From Desulfuromonas sp. TF (GTDB lineage: Bacteria; Desulfobacterota; Desulfuromonadia; Desulfuromonadales; ATBO01), in contig NZ_KI421421.1 of NCBI RefSeq assembly GCF_000472285.1, positions 326,784 to 390,783 on the forward strand: 64,000 nt of DNA, read 5' to 3'. The notes under the pieces were generated by a model. It searched no databases. It was not told the origin of the DNA and saw only the letters and a list, made by a program, of their open reading frames with translations. Positions 38,239-46,067 of this stretch are shown here, piece by piece. The stretch's first letter is position 1; every line of letters starts with the position of its first letter. A program made the position numbers and the translations under genes.

Positions 38239-38601
38239 ATGCCCGATATCGAAAATATGCTCAAGGATGCTGGTGTTGCTCCTGGTCTTATGACTAACCT
38301 CATTATCGAACTCGTGGAGCTTGCCAAGGGCGATGAGCTCCCGAATGACGAGAAGTGGCAGGCTCGGATCAAGAAGGCTATTGCGCCTCTTGATATTGAG
38401 GATCGCGTCAGGGGTCAGTTGTACACCGCTGCTCGTAAGGAACTGGATACTGCTGCGATGATTCATTATCGTCGTACCAAAGAGTTCAAGGATGTCACCA
38501 ATGAGGATATCAATAATCTCTTTCAACAGAAGTGGGATACCTATGTAGCAAAAAAGGCTGAAAAGGAGGCCAAGAAGAAGGCAATCGCCAAGGCCGACTG
38601 A
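38239..38601 (+). CDS. Hypothetical protein, 120 residues
   Basis: ATG at 38239 follows GAGAAAGG. The product is helical and charged (PDIENMLKDAGVAPGLMTNL, then LPNDEKWQARIKKAIAPLD) with a Lys/Glu-rich tail ending in KKAEKEAKKKAIAKAD. No domain recognised. Sits between EXLDI and a 62-residue hypothetical, all the same strand. Confidence 0.6.
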   Translation: MPDIENMLKDAGVAPGLMTNLIIELVELAKGDELPNDEKWQARIKKAIAPLDIEDRVRGQLYTAARKELDTAAMIHYRRTKEFKDVTNEDINNLFQQKWDTYVAKKAEKEAKKKAIAKAD

Positions 38602-38660
38602 TCAATGTTGCGCCTTTGGGGTTACCCTGAGCCTTTCATCCCTGGCCTGAGGAGAACTAC

Positions 38661-38849
38661 ATGCCCAAATACATCATCCTGTCCGATGGACAAACAAATA
38701 TACATCGGGTGGCATCAATACCTGATGATGTCAAATTTCCTCGAAAAGGGAACTTAACCTTGGATGTCGAAATTCTCGGTTACAGCAAGTCCTTCGATGA
38801 AGCGGTTGTTCGGCTAGCCCAAGAAAAAAAGAAGGCAAATACGGCTTAA
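38661..38849 (+). CDS. Small hypothetical protein, 62 residues
   Basis: ATG preceded by GAGGAGAACTAC. Begins MPKYIILSDGQTNIHRVASI, a likely beta-strand-rich small fold, with a Lys-rich C-terminus. A terminator follows. Unknown function. Confidence 0.6.
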   Translation: MPKYIILSDGQTNIHRVASIPDDVKFPRKGNLTLDVEILGYSKSFDEAVVRLAQEKKKANTA

Positions 38850-38869
38850 CAACAACTGGTATGGCAGGG

Positions 38870-38898
38870 AGCCCCTGTACTTTGTATGGGGGCTTTTC
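38870..38898 (+). terminator. Terminator of the EXLDI gene cluster
   Basis: AGCCCCTGTAC pairs loosely with TATGGGGGCT, followed by TTTT. Confidence 0.7.
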
Positions 38899-38902
38899 TG
38901 TC

Positions 38903-39407
38903 CCTGGCGTGGGTAAACGTTGTAATCACAGACATGTCGGTAGAGCTTGTAAGGGTACTTTTTCCCCCTTTTCCCTTAGTCCAGATTTGCGTGTGAAATA
39001 GCCTTCAAACCCAGTATCTATAAGGCTTCAATACGAAGAAGTCTAACATTATTAAGGATGGAAATAGTCTTGAATAGAAGTTGGAAATCATTGCCCACAT
39101 CCAGATTTGTTTTACAGGGAAAAGCATAAAAAAAGGGCCATGCCAGGAGGGTGGGGAAAGGCATGACCCAATAACATAATTGCCCGTGAGACTAATTTGT
39201 GAATCAGATTAAGTCAAAATAATTTCCTGAGGATTATAGACTTTTCTGGAGGAGGATTGATCAGATTCGAGATTAGGAAAAAAGCCTATATGGATTTCAA
39301 ATTGGCTAAATGCGATGAGAAGAGAAAAGGTCATAGGTAAAAGGGTTTTGAAACTATGCGTAACCCCGGCATGTGTTTTCCGGTCTTATTAATGTGAGAC
39401 ATCCACT
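38903..39407. other. Non-coding region before the polymerase-like gene
   Basis: About 500 bases without a supported gene. It holds the hairpin at 39135-39169 described separately; the rest is AT-rich and unstructured to my eye. As it precedes a replication-type gene it is a candidate origin region. Confidence 0.4.
39128..39169 (-). ncRNA. Hairpin with C-rich loop and minus-strand U-tract (possible sRNA terminator)
   Basis: GGGCCATGCC pairs (9 of 10) with GGCATGACCC around a 15-base loop. Seven As precede it, so on the minus strand it is a terminator-like hairpin whose loop contains CCCACCCUCCU, an anti-Shine-Dalgarno sequence. A similar structure is at 49739-49795. Confidence 0.5.
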
Positions 39408-40991
39408 ATGAGCAGCAAGAGCGTAATTATCGAAGTTAATGATTCCCAAGGTAAGAAATACAGAAACTATCGACCGTTGAACGTGCATAGATATAGTGAG
39501 AACAGACGTGTTGCAGTTGCTATAAGGGATCTTTGCGGATTGATGGATTACAGGGGATATCTGGCTGAGAAACAAGCCAAGGTACTGATCCTGGACCTAT
39601 ACCACTGCTACAAGGGTGACAAGAAGAGGTATATACAATTCTACAGAAATCCTAATTTCTATGAAAGCATTCAAAGGTATAACTGGTTTGGCATATCATT
39701 TAAGGTTGTTAAGAATATCACGGACAGATTATCCGAGCTTGGTTATGTTGAAATGAAGAAGGGCTTTCGTGACGAGAAGACAGACTTCCGTGTTGGATCA
39801 AAAATGAAGGCCGAAAAAGCATTGATAGCTTTCCTGGAGGACCATGGTATCGAGCCCAAGATGATCACCACATGGAGTGATGAAGAGGTAATAATACTCA
39901 AAGAAAAAACCAGGAAAGAGAGAATAGGTAAAAAAGTAGTAAAACTAAAGCCTAAGAAGGACTATCTCGACAATAAGTTAACAATCAAAATGCGTAAGGT
40001 AGTAACTGACTACAACAATCTAATTGGCAATACTTACATAGACATCGATACGCATGGATATCGATATGTTAGGAAATTCAAGGCTGGCCATACACCATCT
40101 GAAAAGCAATTAGATCCGTTGCGGATAGACTTGTCAAGAAAGCGCTCCTATAGGGTTTTTACTGAGAATTTTGAATCTGGCGGGAGATGGTATGGGCCAT
40201 GGTGGCAAAGCTGTCCTGAGGAGTTAAGAAGGCGCATCATTATTGAAGGTGAGCATGTAGTGGAGTTCGATTTCAGTGGATTGCACATACATCTGCTTTA
40301 CGCTCTTAAAGGCTTAAAATTAGGTGATAAAGAACCTTATATCATACCGAAGCATAACGACCCTGCCAAACTGAGAAGGATATATAAACTGCTGATGTTA
40401 ACCTCCGTAAACTGTAAGAGTGATCAGGAGTGCTTAGCTGCTGTAGAAGATCAATTGACGGATGAGATGCTTGAAGACCCTGATAACTACCCAGAGCAGA
40501 TACCAAATCTTGAGCAGATGCTAAAGGAGTTGAAAGAACACCATGATCCTATATCTGATTTCATAAATAAAAGCACTGGCTTAAAGCTTCAAGCTCTGGA
40601 CTCCAGCATTGCTGAAGAAGTTATAAAGAATATGACAGCACAAAAGATACCAATCCTATGTGTTCATGACAGTTTTATCTGCAAGGATAGTGATTCCGAA
40701 GTTGTACATATAGCAATGAAGCAAGCATTTGTAGATAAAGTATCCGAATATGTAAAAGCTAAAGGAGTTGAATTATCACTAATATTAGAAGAGATAGAAA
40801 CAACAGAAGCACAAGGTAAAGGTGGTATAATTAGCTACTATGGAAAGAAGGGCAATGGTATACTTAGGTTTGCTTCATCAATAATAACTTTGGGTAGCAC
40901 TTATCGTAAAAGATACCTTCTATATCTTGCTAAAAAAGATTGTAATATCAATCACGTAGTTAAGATCAATCCTATAATAGAGTATATATAG
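39408..40991 (+). CDS. Divergent family-A DNA polymerase-like protein
   Basis: A 527-residue protein I assign to the PolA palm superfamily by three ordered motifs. FDFSGLHIHLLYAL (Asp288) matches motif A (DYSQIELR). RRIYKLLMLTSVN (323-335) matches the O-helix, keeping Arg and Lys of RRxxK but with Leu and Asn where PolI has Phe and Tyr. LQALDSSIAEEVIKNM then ILCVHDSFIC (His420, Asp421) match the Q-helix and motif C (VHDE), with Ser replacing Glu. No 3'-5' or 5'-3' exonuclease domain is seen; the N-terminal 270 residues are unrecognised. Very AT-rich. It may replicate the element or act as a replication/primase factor; activity is inferred. Confidence 0.6.
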   Translation: MSSKSVIIEVNDSQGKKYRNYRPLNVHRYSENRRVAVAIRDLCGLMDYRGYLAEKQAKVLILDLYHCYKGDKKRYIQFYRNPNFYESIQRYNWFGISFKVVKNITDRLSELGYVEMKKGFRDEKTDFRVGSKMKAEKALIAFLEDHGIEPKMITTWSDEEVIILKEKTRKERIGKKVVKLKPKKDYLDNKLTIKMRKVVTDYNNLIGNTYIDIDTHGYRYVRKFKAGHTPSEKQLDPLRIDLSRKRSYRVFTENFESGGRWYGPWWQSCPEELRRRIIIEGEHVVEFDFSGLHIHLLYALKGLKLGDKEPYIIPKHNDPAKLRRIYKLLMLTSVNCKSDQECLAAVEDQLTDEMLEDPDNYPEQIPNLEQMLKELKEHHDPISDFINKSTGLKLQALDSSIAEEVIKNMTAQKIPILCVHDSFICKDSDSEVVHIAMKQAFVDKVSEYVKAKGVELSLILEEIETTEAQGKGGIISYYGKKGNGILRFASSIITLGSTYRKRYLLYLAKKDCNINHVVKINPIIEYI

Positions 40992-41427
40992 TGGAGTGCT
41001 CTAGCACTGTGAAGGCCACATAGCAGAGAAGCACCTACCTTCCTTCTCCATAAAGGATAACGAATATGAGCTAGCCCAGTGTTTATGCGGATTCTCGTTT
41101 CCCAAGGGAGGCTGCCCAGAGGAGAGGGAACATCAACCGGAGGGGCCCAAACACAGAAGATATGGAACTGGAGTCCCGTAAGGAGTTCCGAACCCCGGCT
41201 TTTCGTTCCGGCTTGCAGTAAGTCTTTACCTCAGCATGACCATCAGAATCCTAAACAAGATTCTAACCGTCAGAAGCACAGAATAGCCTCAGGATCAATT
41301 AGTTAACAAAACGCAGGGGTAAGCCAGGGGCAGTAGTTAAGGTTTATTTTACTACCTTAAGATACTGCCTTGTTCCTCGGTGCCCATGTCGCCCCCCTCC
41401 CTGCACTCAGTGTATAATGATTCCGCC
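40992..41427. other. Structured non-coding stretch
   Basis: Several inverted repeats are visible: GGAACT/AGTTCC around 41162-41190, CCGG pairs near 41194-41213 and TTAAGG/CCTTAA at 41337-41360. TATAAT at 41413-41418 may be the -10 of the ligase gene. A non-coding RNA is possible; none was identified. Confidence 0.4.
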
Positions 41428-42105
41428 ATGCTTCAGAAATCGAACATCATCAATCCTGCTACTCTGACAGGCTCTCGTCCAGGTCCAGTTCCTTATCGGC
41501 TAGACCCTCACTTATCCGTGCTTACCAAAGTCGCTCCAGAAGGCTCTCAGTGGCTCCACGAGATAAAGCACGATGGGTTCCGGATGACCATCACCATTCG
41601 CAATGGCAAAGTCTGTCTGTGGACTCGTAATGGCTACGACTGGACATACAGGCTCCGGACCCTTGCATCAGCCATAAACGATCTTGGCCTTGAGAACACT
41701 GCTATGGATTCCGAACTCGTATGCATGGATCAAGAGGGGAGAACAGATTTCGAGTTGCTACAGTCGTGTATCTCGGGAGGGAAGAGAGCCATGCCGATGC
41801 TCTACCTCTTCGACATCGTACACCTCGATTACACAGACCTCTCGCGAGTACAGCTGGTCCACCGGAAAGAACTCCTGCACCAGATCCTCATGGACAGGAC
41901 CGACGGCATTACCTCCACCCTCCGCTATTCTGATCACGTTATCGGTAACGGCCACGATGTCTATGAGCAGTCATGTCGGCTTGGGTTGGAGGGTATCGTA
42001 TCCAAGAGAATCGATTCCAAATATCAGGAGGGTAAGAGGTCCAAGGATTGGCTTAAGGTGAAGAATCCTGTCTATGGTAGACCGTTTAAAAGTAAGTTGA
42101 ACTGA
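41428..42105 (+). CDS. Minimal ATP-dependent DNA ligase (LigD adenylation domain type)
   Basis: A 225-residue nucleotidyltransferase. Motif I is EIKHDGFRM, with the Lys that is adenylated; motif III is YLFDIVHLD; motif IV LEGIVSKRIDSKY; motif V DWLKVK. It stops right after motif V, so the C-terminal OB-fold present in LigD and LigC is missing. Polymerase and nuclease domains of LigD are also absent. The ATG at 41428 is used because a TATAAT lies just upstream of it; an earlier in-frame GTG at 41380 is possible. Whether it ligates without an OB domain is uncertain. Confidence 0.82.
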   Translation: MLQKSNIINPATLTGSRPGPVPYRLDPHLSVLTKVAPEGSQWLHEIKHDGFRMTITIRNGKVCLWTRNGYDWTYRLRTLASAINDLGLENTAMDSELVCMDQEGRTDFELLQSCISGGKRAMPMLYLFDIVHLDYTDLSRVQLVHRKELLHQILMDRTDGITSTLRYSDHVIGNGHDVYEQSCRLGLEGIVSKRIDSKYQEGKRSKDWLKVKNPVYGRPFKSKLN

Positions 42106-42245
42106 AGCAATGTAGTAAATAATAATGATGAAGACAAATATTTTTCAGCTATGGATATTTCTTGAAAATACTGAAAGAATACATATTTAAATGGTTGTGT
42201 TTTTTTGTAAAGCATGCCAAGATTTTTAGGTAATTAAACATGTAA

Positions 42246-42332
42246 CACTCTTCCGACAATAGCAAAACTGGAGCAATCCAGTGACGCAGAGCCAAGGGTC
42301 CAATGTGGATAGCCTAGCCGCCGAAGAGAGTG
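42246..42332 (+). ncRNA. GEMM-I riboswitch aptamer (predicted cyclic AMP-GMP type), island copy 1
   Basis: Outer stem CACTCTTCCG/CGAAGAGAGTG, then ACAATAGCAAAACTGG, hairpin, GTGACGCAGAGCCAAGGGTCC and GGATAGCCTAGCCGCCGAAG. ATAGCAAA again places A at the Vc2 G20 position. It lies about 120 bases before a GGDEF gene. Confidence 0.9.
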
Positions 42333-42371
42333 ATCGCTACTATTCGTTGTATTTTTGCGGAAAGTACAGAG

Positions 42372-42405
42372 CACCCATCTTCACATTTGAAGGTGGGTGT
42401 TTTTT
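42372..42405 (+). terminator. Expression-platform terminator, island GEMM copy 1
   Basis: CACCCATCTTC, loop, GAAGGTGGGTG then TTTTTT, 40 bases after the aptamer and before the GGDEF start codon. Confidence 0.88.
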
Positions 42406-42448
42406 ATTTGTGATAAAAATTCTCCATAATAAAGGAGATTAAACCATA

Positions 42449-43171
42449 GTGAAAAGATTAATAAATGGAGAAAAGAAGAGGGTATTAACAGATATCATAA
42501 TTTTGGGGTCCGTATCTTCTCTTGCGGTATATTTAGCTATTAATTTCAATATTTATGATTCATTTAACAGGTTTTCAAAATCCCATGAAGAATGGAATTT
42601 AGATGATATAGTTTTATCCATAACCATTATGCTTGCTGTTTCTTTTGGAGTTTTCTCATATCGCAGATGGATAGATATACAAAGACTTTTGAAGTATGCC
42701 AATTATGATAGCTTGACAGGTTTGTTTAATAGGAGAAGAGGCCATGAAATAATTAATGATGAGATAGTTAGGAAGAAAAGATATGGAAGGCCGTTATCAA
42801 TGATTATGTTTGATCTAGACCATTTTAAAGAGATAAATGATAAATTTGGACACTTAAAGGGTGATGCAGTTTTAAAAGATGTAGCAACTAAGGCCACTTT
42901 TAGCATTAGGGCAACTGATATTCTTATCCGCTGGGGTGGGGAAGAATTTCTTGTTGTTTGTCCGGAGACTGACCTTGAAGGTGCAAGACAGCTGGCTGAA
43001 AGAATTAGAGGCAAAATAAAGGATATCCATTGTCCGGACTTTCCAGGAATAACCGCTAGCTTTGGTGTTCGACAGATGAAAATCAATGATGATTTCTATA
43101 GGTTTATCCATGCTCTCGATGAAAAGCTATATCAGGCAAAATCCTCAGGTAGGGATTCAGTCGTTGGCTGA
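42449..43171 (+). CDS. Membrane-anchored GGDEF diguanylate cyclase
   Basis: A 240-residue protein with two N-terminal membrane helices (about 15-35 and 52-70) and a GGDEF domain (about 85-240). The active site reads RWGGEEF; the product-inhibition site RATD lies five residues before it. The guanine-binding pair is Asn and Asp in EINDKFGHLKGD, the Asp being the residue replaced by Ser in Hypr enzymes that make cyclic AMP-GMP; so c-di-GMP is the predicted product. Start GTG at 42449 with AAAGGAGA ten bases upstream. Controlled by the GEMM riboswitch in its leader. Confidence 0.9.
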   Translation: MKRLINGEKKRVLTDIIILGSVSSLAVYLAINFNIYDSFNRFSKSHEEWNLDDIVLSITIMLAVSFGVFSYRRWIDIQRLLKYANYDSLTGLFNRRRGHEIINDEIVRKKRYGRPLSMIMFDLDHFKEINDKFGHLKGDAVLKDVATKATFSIRATDILIRWGGEEFLVVCPETDLEGARQLAERIRGKIKDIHCPDFPGITASFGVRQMKINDDFYRFIHALDEKLYQAKSSGRDSVVG

Positions 43172-43491
43172 TACGCACCAAGTTTACCTCCTTCCAAGTA
43201 ATCCTTCTCCTACTCGTTAATTCTCCGATCATCCAAAATGCAAGAGAACTCAAGTCGCTATTCCGCTATGTAAATCGGTGCAAGCCAGCAGGAGAGATAA
43301 TCAACACTAGAATCCAGCTACCATGCGCAAAGAATCACGTAATGGTCAATTAGGTGACAAGGTGATAAGTAAAATATGGGCTATATTTCAAGGGTCTCCT
43401 CTTTACAAACAGGTCACTAGTAATTTTGTTGATATTGATCTATGATAAACTTTCTTATCACCTAAAAATAAAAGCCCATAGGAGAATACCG
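43172..43491. other. Intergenic region upstream of the MucR gene
   Basis: No gene seen. It contains GGTGACAAGGTGATAAG and a later CTTATCACCT (43370 and 43453), an inverted pair that might be a regulator site, and a CCAGCAGGAGAGA phrase resembling the start of the leader RNA family at 49.9 and 51.7 kb. Confidence 0.35.
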
Positions 43492-43923
43492 ATGCCTACC
43501 TTACTTGAACTCGCAACCAACATCGTATCCGCACACGCATCCACATCTGCAATGACTCGGGAAGAACTCCTAGCAGAACTCCAGGAAGTCCATAACGCAC
43601 TCTCCAAAATGGAAAAGGGAGAAGCTGTAACCGAAGCACCTGCTGCGGCGGAAGAGCAACCTGCTGTGTCCATGAAGAAGGCTTTTGGTAAAAAAGAAAT
43701 CGTGTGCTTAGTTTGTGGTCGCGGAGGAATGAAGACCCTTGGCAGACATCTTCGGAGTGCTCACGACATGACTCCCAAAGAATATAAGAAACAATTCAAC
43801 ATCCCTGCTAGCCAGAAGCTTGCCGCTAAGGACTATTCCGAAAGTAGACGCCAGATGGCTATCGATCGTGATCTTGGTGCTGGACTGGCCAAGGCTAGAG
43901 CTGCTAGAGGGAAAAAGAAGTAG
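43492..43923 (+). CDS. MucR/Ros-family zinc-finger transcriptional regulator
   Basis: A 143-residue DNA-binding protein. The C2H2-like finger is CLVCGRGGMKTLGRHLRSAH, followed by MTPKEYKKQFNIP, the MucR signature. An alanine/lysine-rich basic tail ends the protein. ATG at 43492 has AGGAG nine bases upstream. MucR proteins are common on Desulfuromonadales and alphaproteobacterial elements and act as H-NS-like or gene-specific repressors. Confidence 0.9.
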   Translation: MPTLLELATNIVSAHASTSAMTREELLAELQEVHNALSKMEKGEAVTEAPAAAEEQPAVSMKKAFGKKEIVCLVCGRGGMKTLGRHLRSAHDMTPKEYKKQFNIPASQKLAAKDYSESRRQMAIDRDLGAGLAKARAARGKKK

Positions 43924-44053
43924 GTCCTGATCTTAGCGGGGGCTTGAGGGTTTTATTTTGACCTGAGGTTGAGTCTGGGCTACATTGGCTCCTGCTTATA
44001 TCAATTAAAGCTCACGATGTCAGTTGTCATAATAATATTGAGAGTCGTAATAA

Positions 44054-44605
44054 ATGAACTTCTTTGAATTTATTGCAAGTATCATTTCATCATTGGCTTG
44101 GCCTGTGACCCTTGTTGCTATAACCTACTACTTTAGAGAACCTTTACTAGAAATATTGAAAAATATTAAGACACTAAAGTTTAAAGATGCACAAATTGAT
44201 ATCACTAAGGATCTTGAAGAATTACACCTATCTTCACCACAAAACTTGAACAAAGCACCTATCACAGAAAATCAGACTAAATTAATAGACCTATCTCCTA
44301 GAGGAGCTATATTAGAAGCATGGATTGAATTTGAAAGTTTAATAAAAGAAATAGCAGTGCAAGAAGGTGTTCCAGTTAGCAGAGTTGGAGGTATGCGAGG
44401 TAATATTGTTGAATACGATTCATATACTATAATGCAACAATTGATGATGAATGAAAAAATTTCACTTGAAAACTTCAAAAGATTTGAAAAATTAAAACGA
44501 GTTCGCAACAAAGCGGTTCATGCCACCGATTTTCAAATAACCCCTGAGGGTGCAGAGACCTTTATTATGCTCATTTCAGAAATAAAGTTTGACCTACAAA
44601 ATTAA
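44054..44605 (+). CDS. Membrane-anchored HEPN-like (DUF4145-type) protein
   Basis: A 183-residue protein with one N-terminal membrane helix (about 8-30), a linker, and a helical C-terminal domain. FEKLKRVRNKAVHATDF carries RNxxxH, the RX4-6H motif of HEPN RNases and their non-catalytic relatives. HEPN domains are frequent in toxin and phage-defence systems, but the DUF4145 branch is often of unknown role. Very AT-rich. Confidence 0.6.
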   Translation: MNFFEFIASIISSLAWPVTLVAITYYFREPLLEILKNIKTLKFKDAQIDITKDLEELHLSSPQNLNKAPITENQTKLIDLSPRGAILEAWIEFESLIKEIAVQEGVPVSRVGGMRGNIVEYDSYTIMQQLMMNEKISLENFKRFEKLKRVRNKAVHATDFQITPEGAETFIMLISEIKFDLQN

Positions 44606-44634
44606 GCAGTCAAATATGCAAATAGGAACATTTA

Positions 44635-44720
44635 AATATCAATTGAAATTGTCCAGACACAGGATTCACCGGCAAGCCCCAAGATAGATCTCTCCTAATC
44701 ATTTCCTCCCAGCAACTGTA
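44635..44720. repeat. Degenerate partial copy of the 45.02-45.10 kb sequence
   Basis: Shared words in the same order (AATTGAAATtGTCCAGrCA, GATTCACyG, CAAGCCC, CTCCTmATCA, CCTCCmAGCAAC) recur at 45020-45105, the end of the 58-residue gene and its downstream sequence. A partial duplication with decay is the simplest reading. Confidence 0.5.
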
Positions 44721-44819
44721 CCCACCTCACATATCCATATCCTCCAGAGGGACCCAACCTCTATATAAAGGAAACGGGACTCCCAAGCCTATATAGCAAC
44801 CCCACCCCCTGTTTCTCAG

Positions 44820-44851
44820 AGCCCTTCGGCATAAAGCCGTTGGGCTTTTTT
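44820..44851 (+). terminator. Intrinsic terminator
   Basis: AGCCCTTCGGC, loop ATAAA, GCCGTTGGGCT then TTTTT. Confidence 0.88.
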
Positions 44852-44900
44852 CTTTTCTGCATAACGTACATCAATCCTAACGTAGAAAGGAGTTAAAAAA

Positions 44901-45077
44901 GTGAAAAGTGACATTGAGCTTTACGACATCCTCACCCAAGCAAAACGAAACATCATCTGGGCAGAACAAGAAAAAATCGACATCACCACCCGCATGCACC
45001 TCGGAACATCTCAACATCTAATTGAAATCGTCCAGGCATGTCTCAAAGAAAGATTCACTGCAAAGCCCTCCAAGTAA
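44901..45077 (+). CDS. Small hypothetical protein, 58 residues
   Basis: GTG start with AAAGGAGT ten bases upstream. Predicted two-helix charged protein beginning MKSDIELYDILTQAKRN, with a central Trp. No family recognised. A decayed second copy of its 3' part lies upstream at 44635-44720. Confidence 0.55.
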   Translation: MKSDIELYDILTQAKRNIIWAEQEKIDITTRMHLGTSQHLIEIVQACLKERFTAKPSK

Positions 45078-45203
45078 TCTCCTCATCAAATCCCTCCAGC
45101 AACAAGCATCCAATCAACCTCTGAACTAATGCCACTACACGCCATCACTGCGTCTAATCCAGGACAAGGGATACGTGCGCCTATTCCACAGGAGGAGTCC
45201 ATC

Positions 45204-46067
45204 ATGAGCAAAGTCTATGAGATCGTAACCAATCAGATCATGCATCTACTGGAGCAAGGAGAGATCCCATGGTTGAAACCATGGAAATCCAGCGGAGGAG
45301 CAAGGAATCTCATAACAGGTAAGCCTTACAGAGGAATAAACCAATTCTTACTTAACTGCTCACCCTATCAATCCCCATACTGGTTAACCTTTCGTCAAAT
45401 ACAGGGCAAATTTGGAAGCCTGAAGAAAGGTTCTAAGTCCCAGTTAATCGTATTCTGGAAATGGATAGATAAGAAGGATAACGATGACCAAGACACAGAA
45501 TCCACTACCGGCAAGATTCCACTCCTCAGATACTACAACGTCTTCAACCTGGAGCAGACTGAAGGCATATCACACCCACCGCAAGAAACCACATCCAATC
45601 CCTTTACACCCATCGAGCAAGCAGAGCAGATCATCGAGAATATGCAGAACAGGCCAGATATCCAGTATGGAGGAGATCGAGCTTGCTACAGTCCCATGCT
45701 GGATTATGTGAAGCTACCCACCCGAGAATCCTTCCACTCACCAGAGTCCTTTTACGCAACAGCATTCCACGAGTTAATCCACTCCACAGGACACGAGAAG
45801 CGCATAGGTCGTAAGGGCATCGCTGATCCTACCTACTTCGGCGGTCACGCTTATTCCCAAGAAGAGCTGGTTGCCGAGTTCGGAGCGTCAATGTTGGCCG
45901 GCATTGCAGGAATCGAGCAGGAGACAATAGAGAATCAGGCAGCATATATCCAAGGATGGTTACGAGTGCTCAAGGGAGACAAGAAGTTAGCTATCATCGC
46001 AGCAGGACAGGCGCAAAGGGCAGCAGATTACATATTGAATAATGGAGAGGCCGAGATTCACCTATGA
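45204..46067 (+). CDS. ArdC-like protein: ssDNA-binding N-terminal domain plus zincin-like metallopeptidase
   Basis: A 287-residue protein. The N-terminal 120 residues (VYEIVTNQIMHLLEQG, PWLKPW, YRGINQFLL, GKFGSLKKGSKSQLIVFWKW) match the DUF1738/ArdC single-stranded DNA-binding domain. The C-terminal part has the metallopeptidase motif HELIHSTGH and EELVAEFGASML, the third zinc ligand. ArdC-type proteins protect incoming plasmid DNA from restriction. Start ATG at 45204 follows GGAGGAG. It converges with the kinase gene, overlapping by six bases. Confidence 0.88.
   Translation: MSKVYEIVTNQIMHLLEQGEIPWLKPWKSSGGARNLITGKPYRGINQFLLNCSPYQSPYWLTFRQIQGKFGSLKKGSKSQLIVFWKWIDKKDNDDQDTESTTGKIPLLRYYNVFNLEQTEGISHPPQETTSNPFTPIEQAEQIIENMQNRPDIQYGGDRACYSPMLDYVKLPTRESFHSPESFYATAFHELIHSTGHEKRIGRKGIADPTYFGGHAYSQEELVAEFGASMLAGIAGIEQETIENQAAYIQGWLRVLKGDKKLAIIAAGQAQRAADYILNNGEAEIHL

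Noticed and set aside
42449-43171. Hypr-type GGDEF making cyclic AMP-GMP
   Set aside because: The Asp that is Ser in Hypr enzymes is intact, and an I-site typical of c-di-GMP synthases is present.
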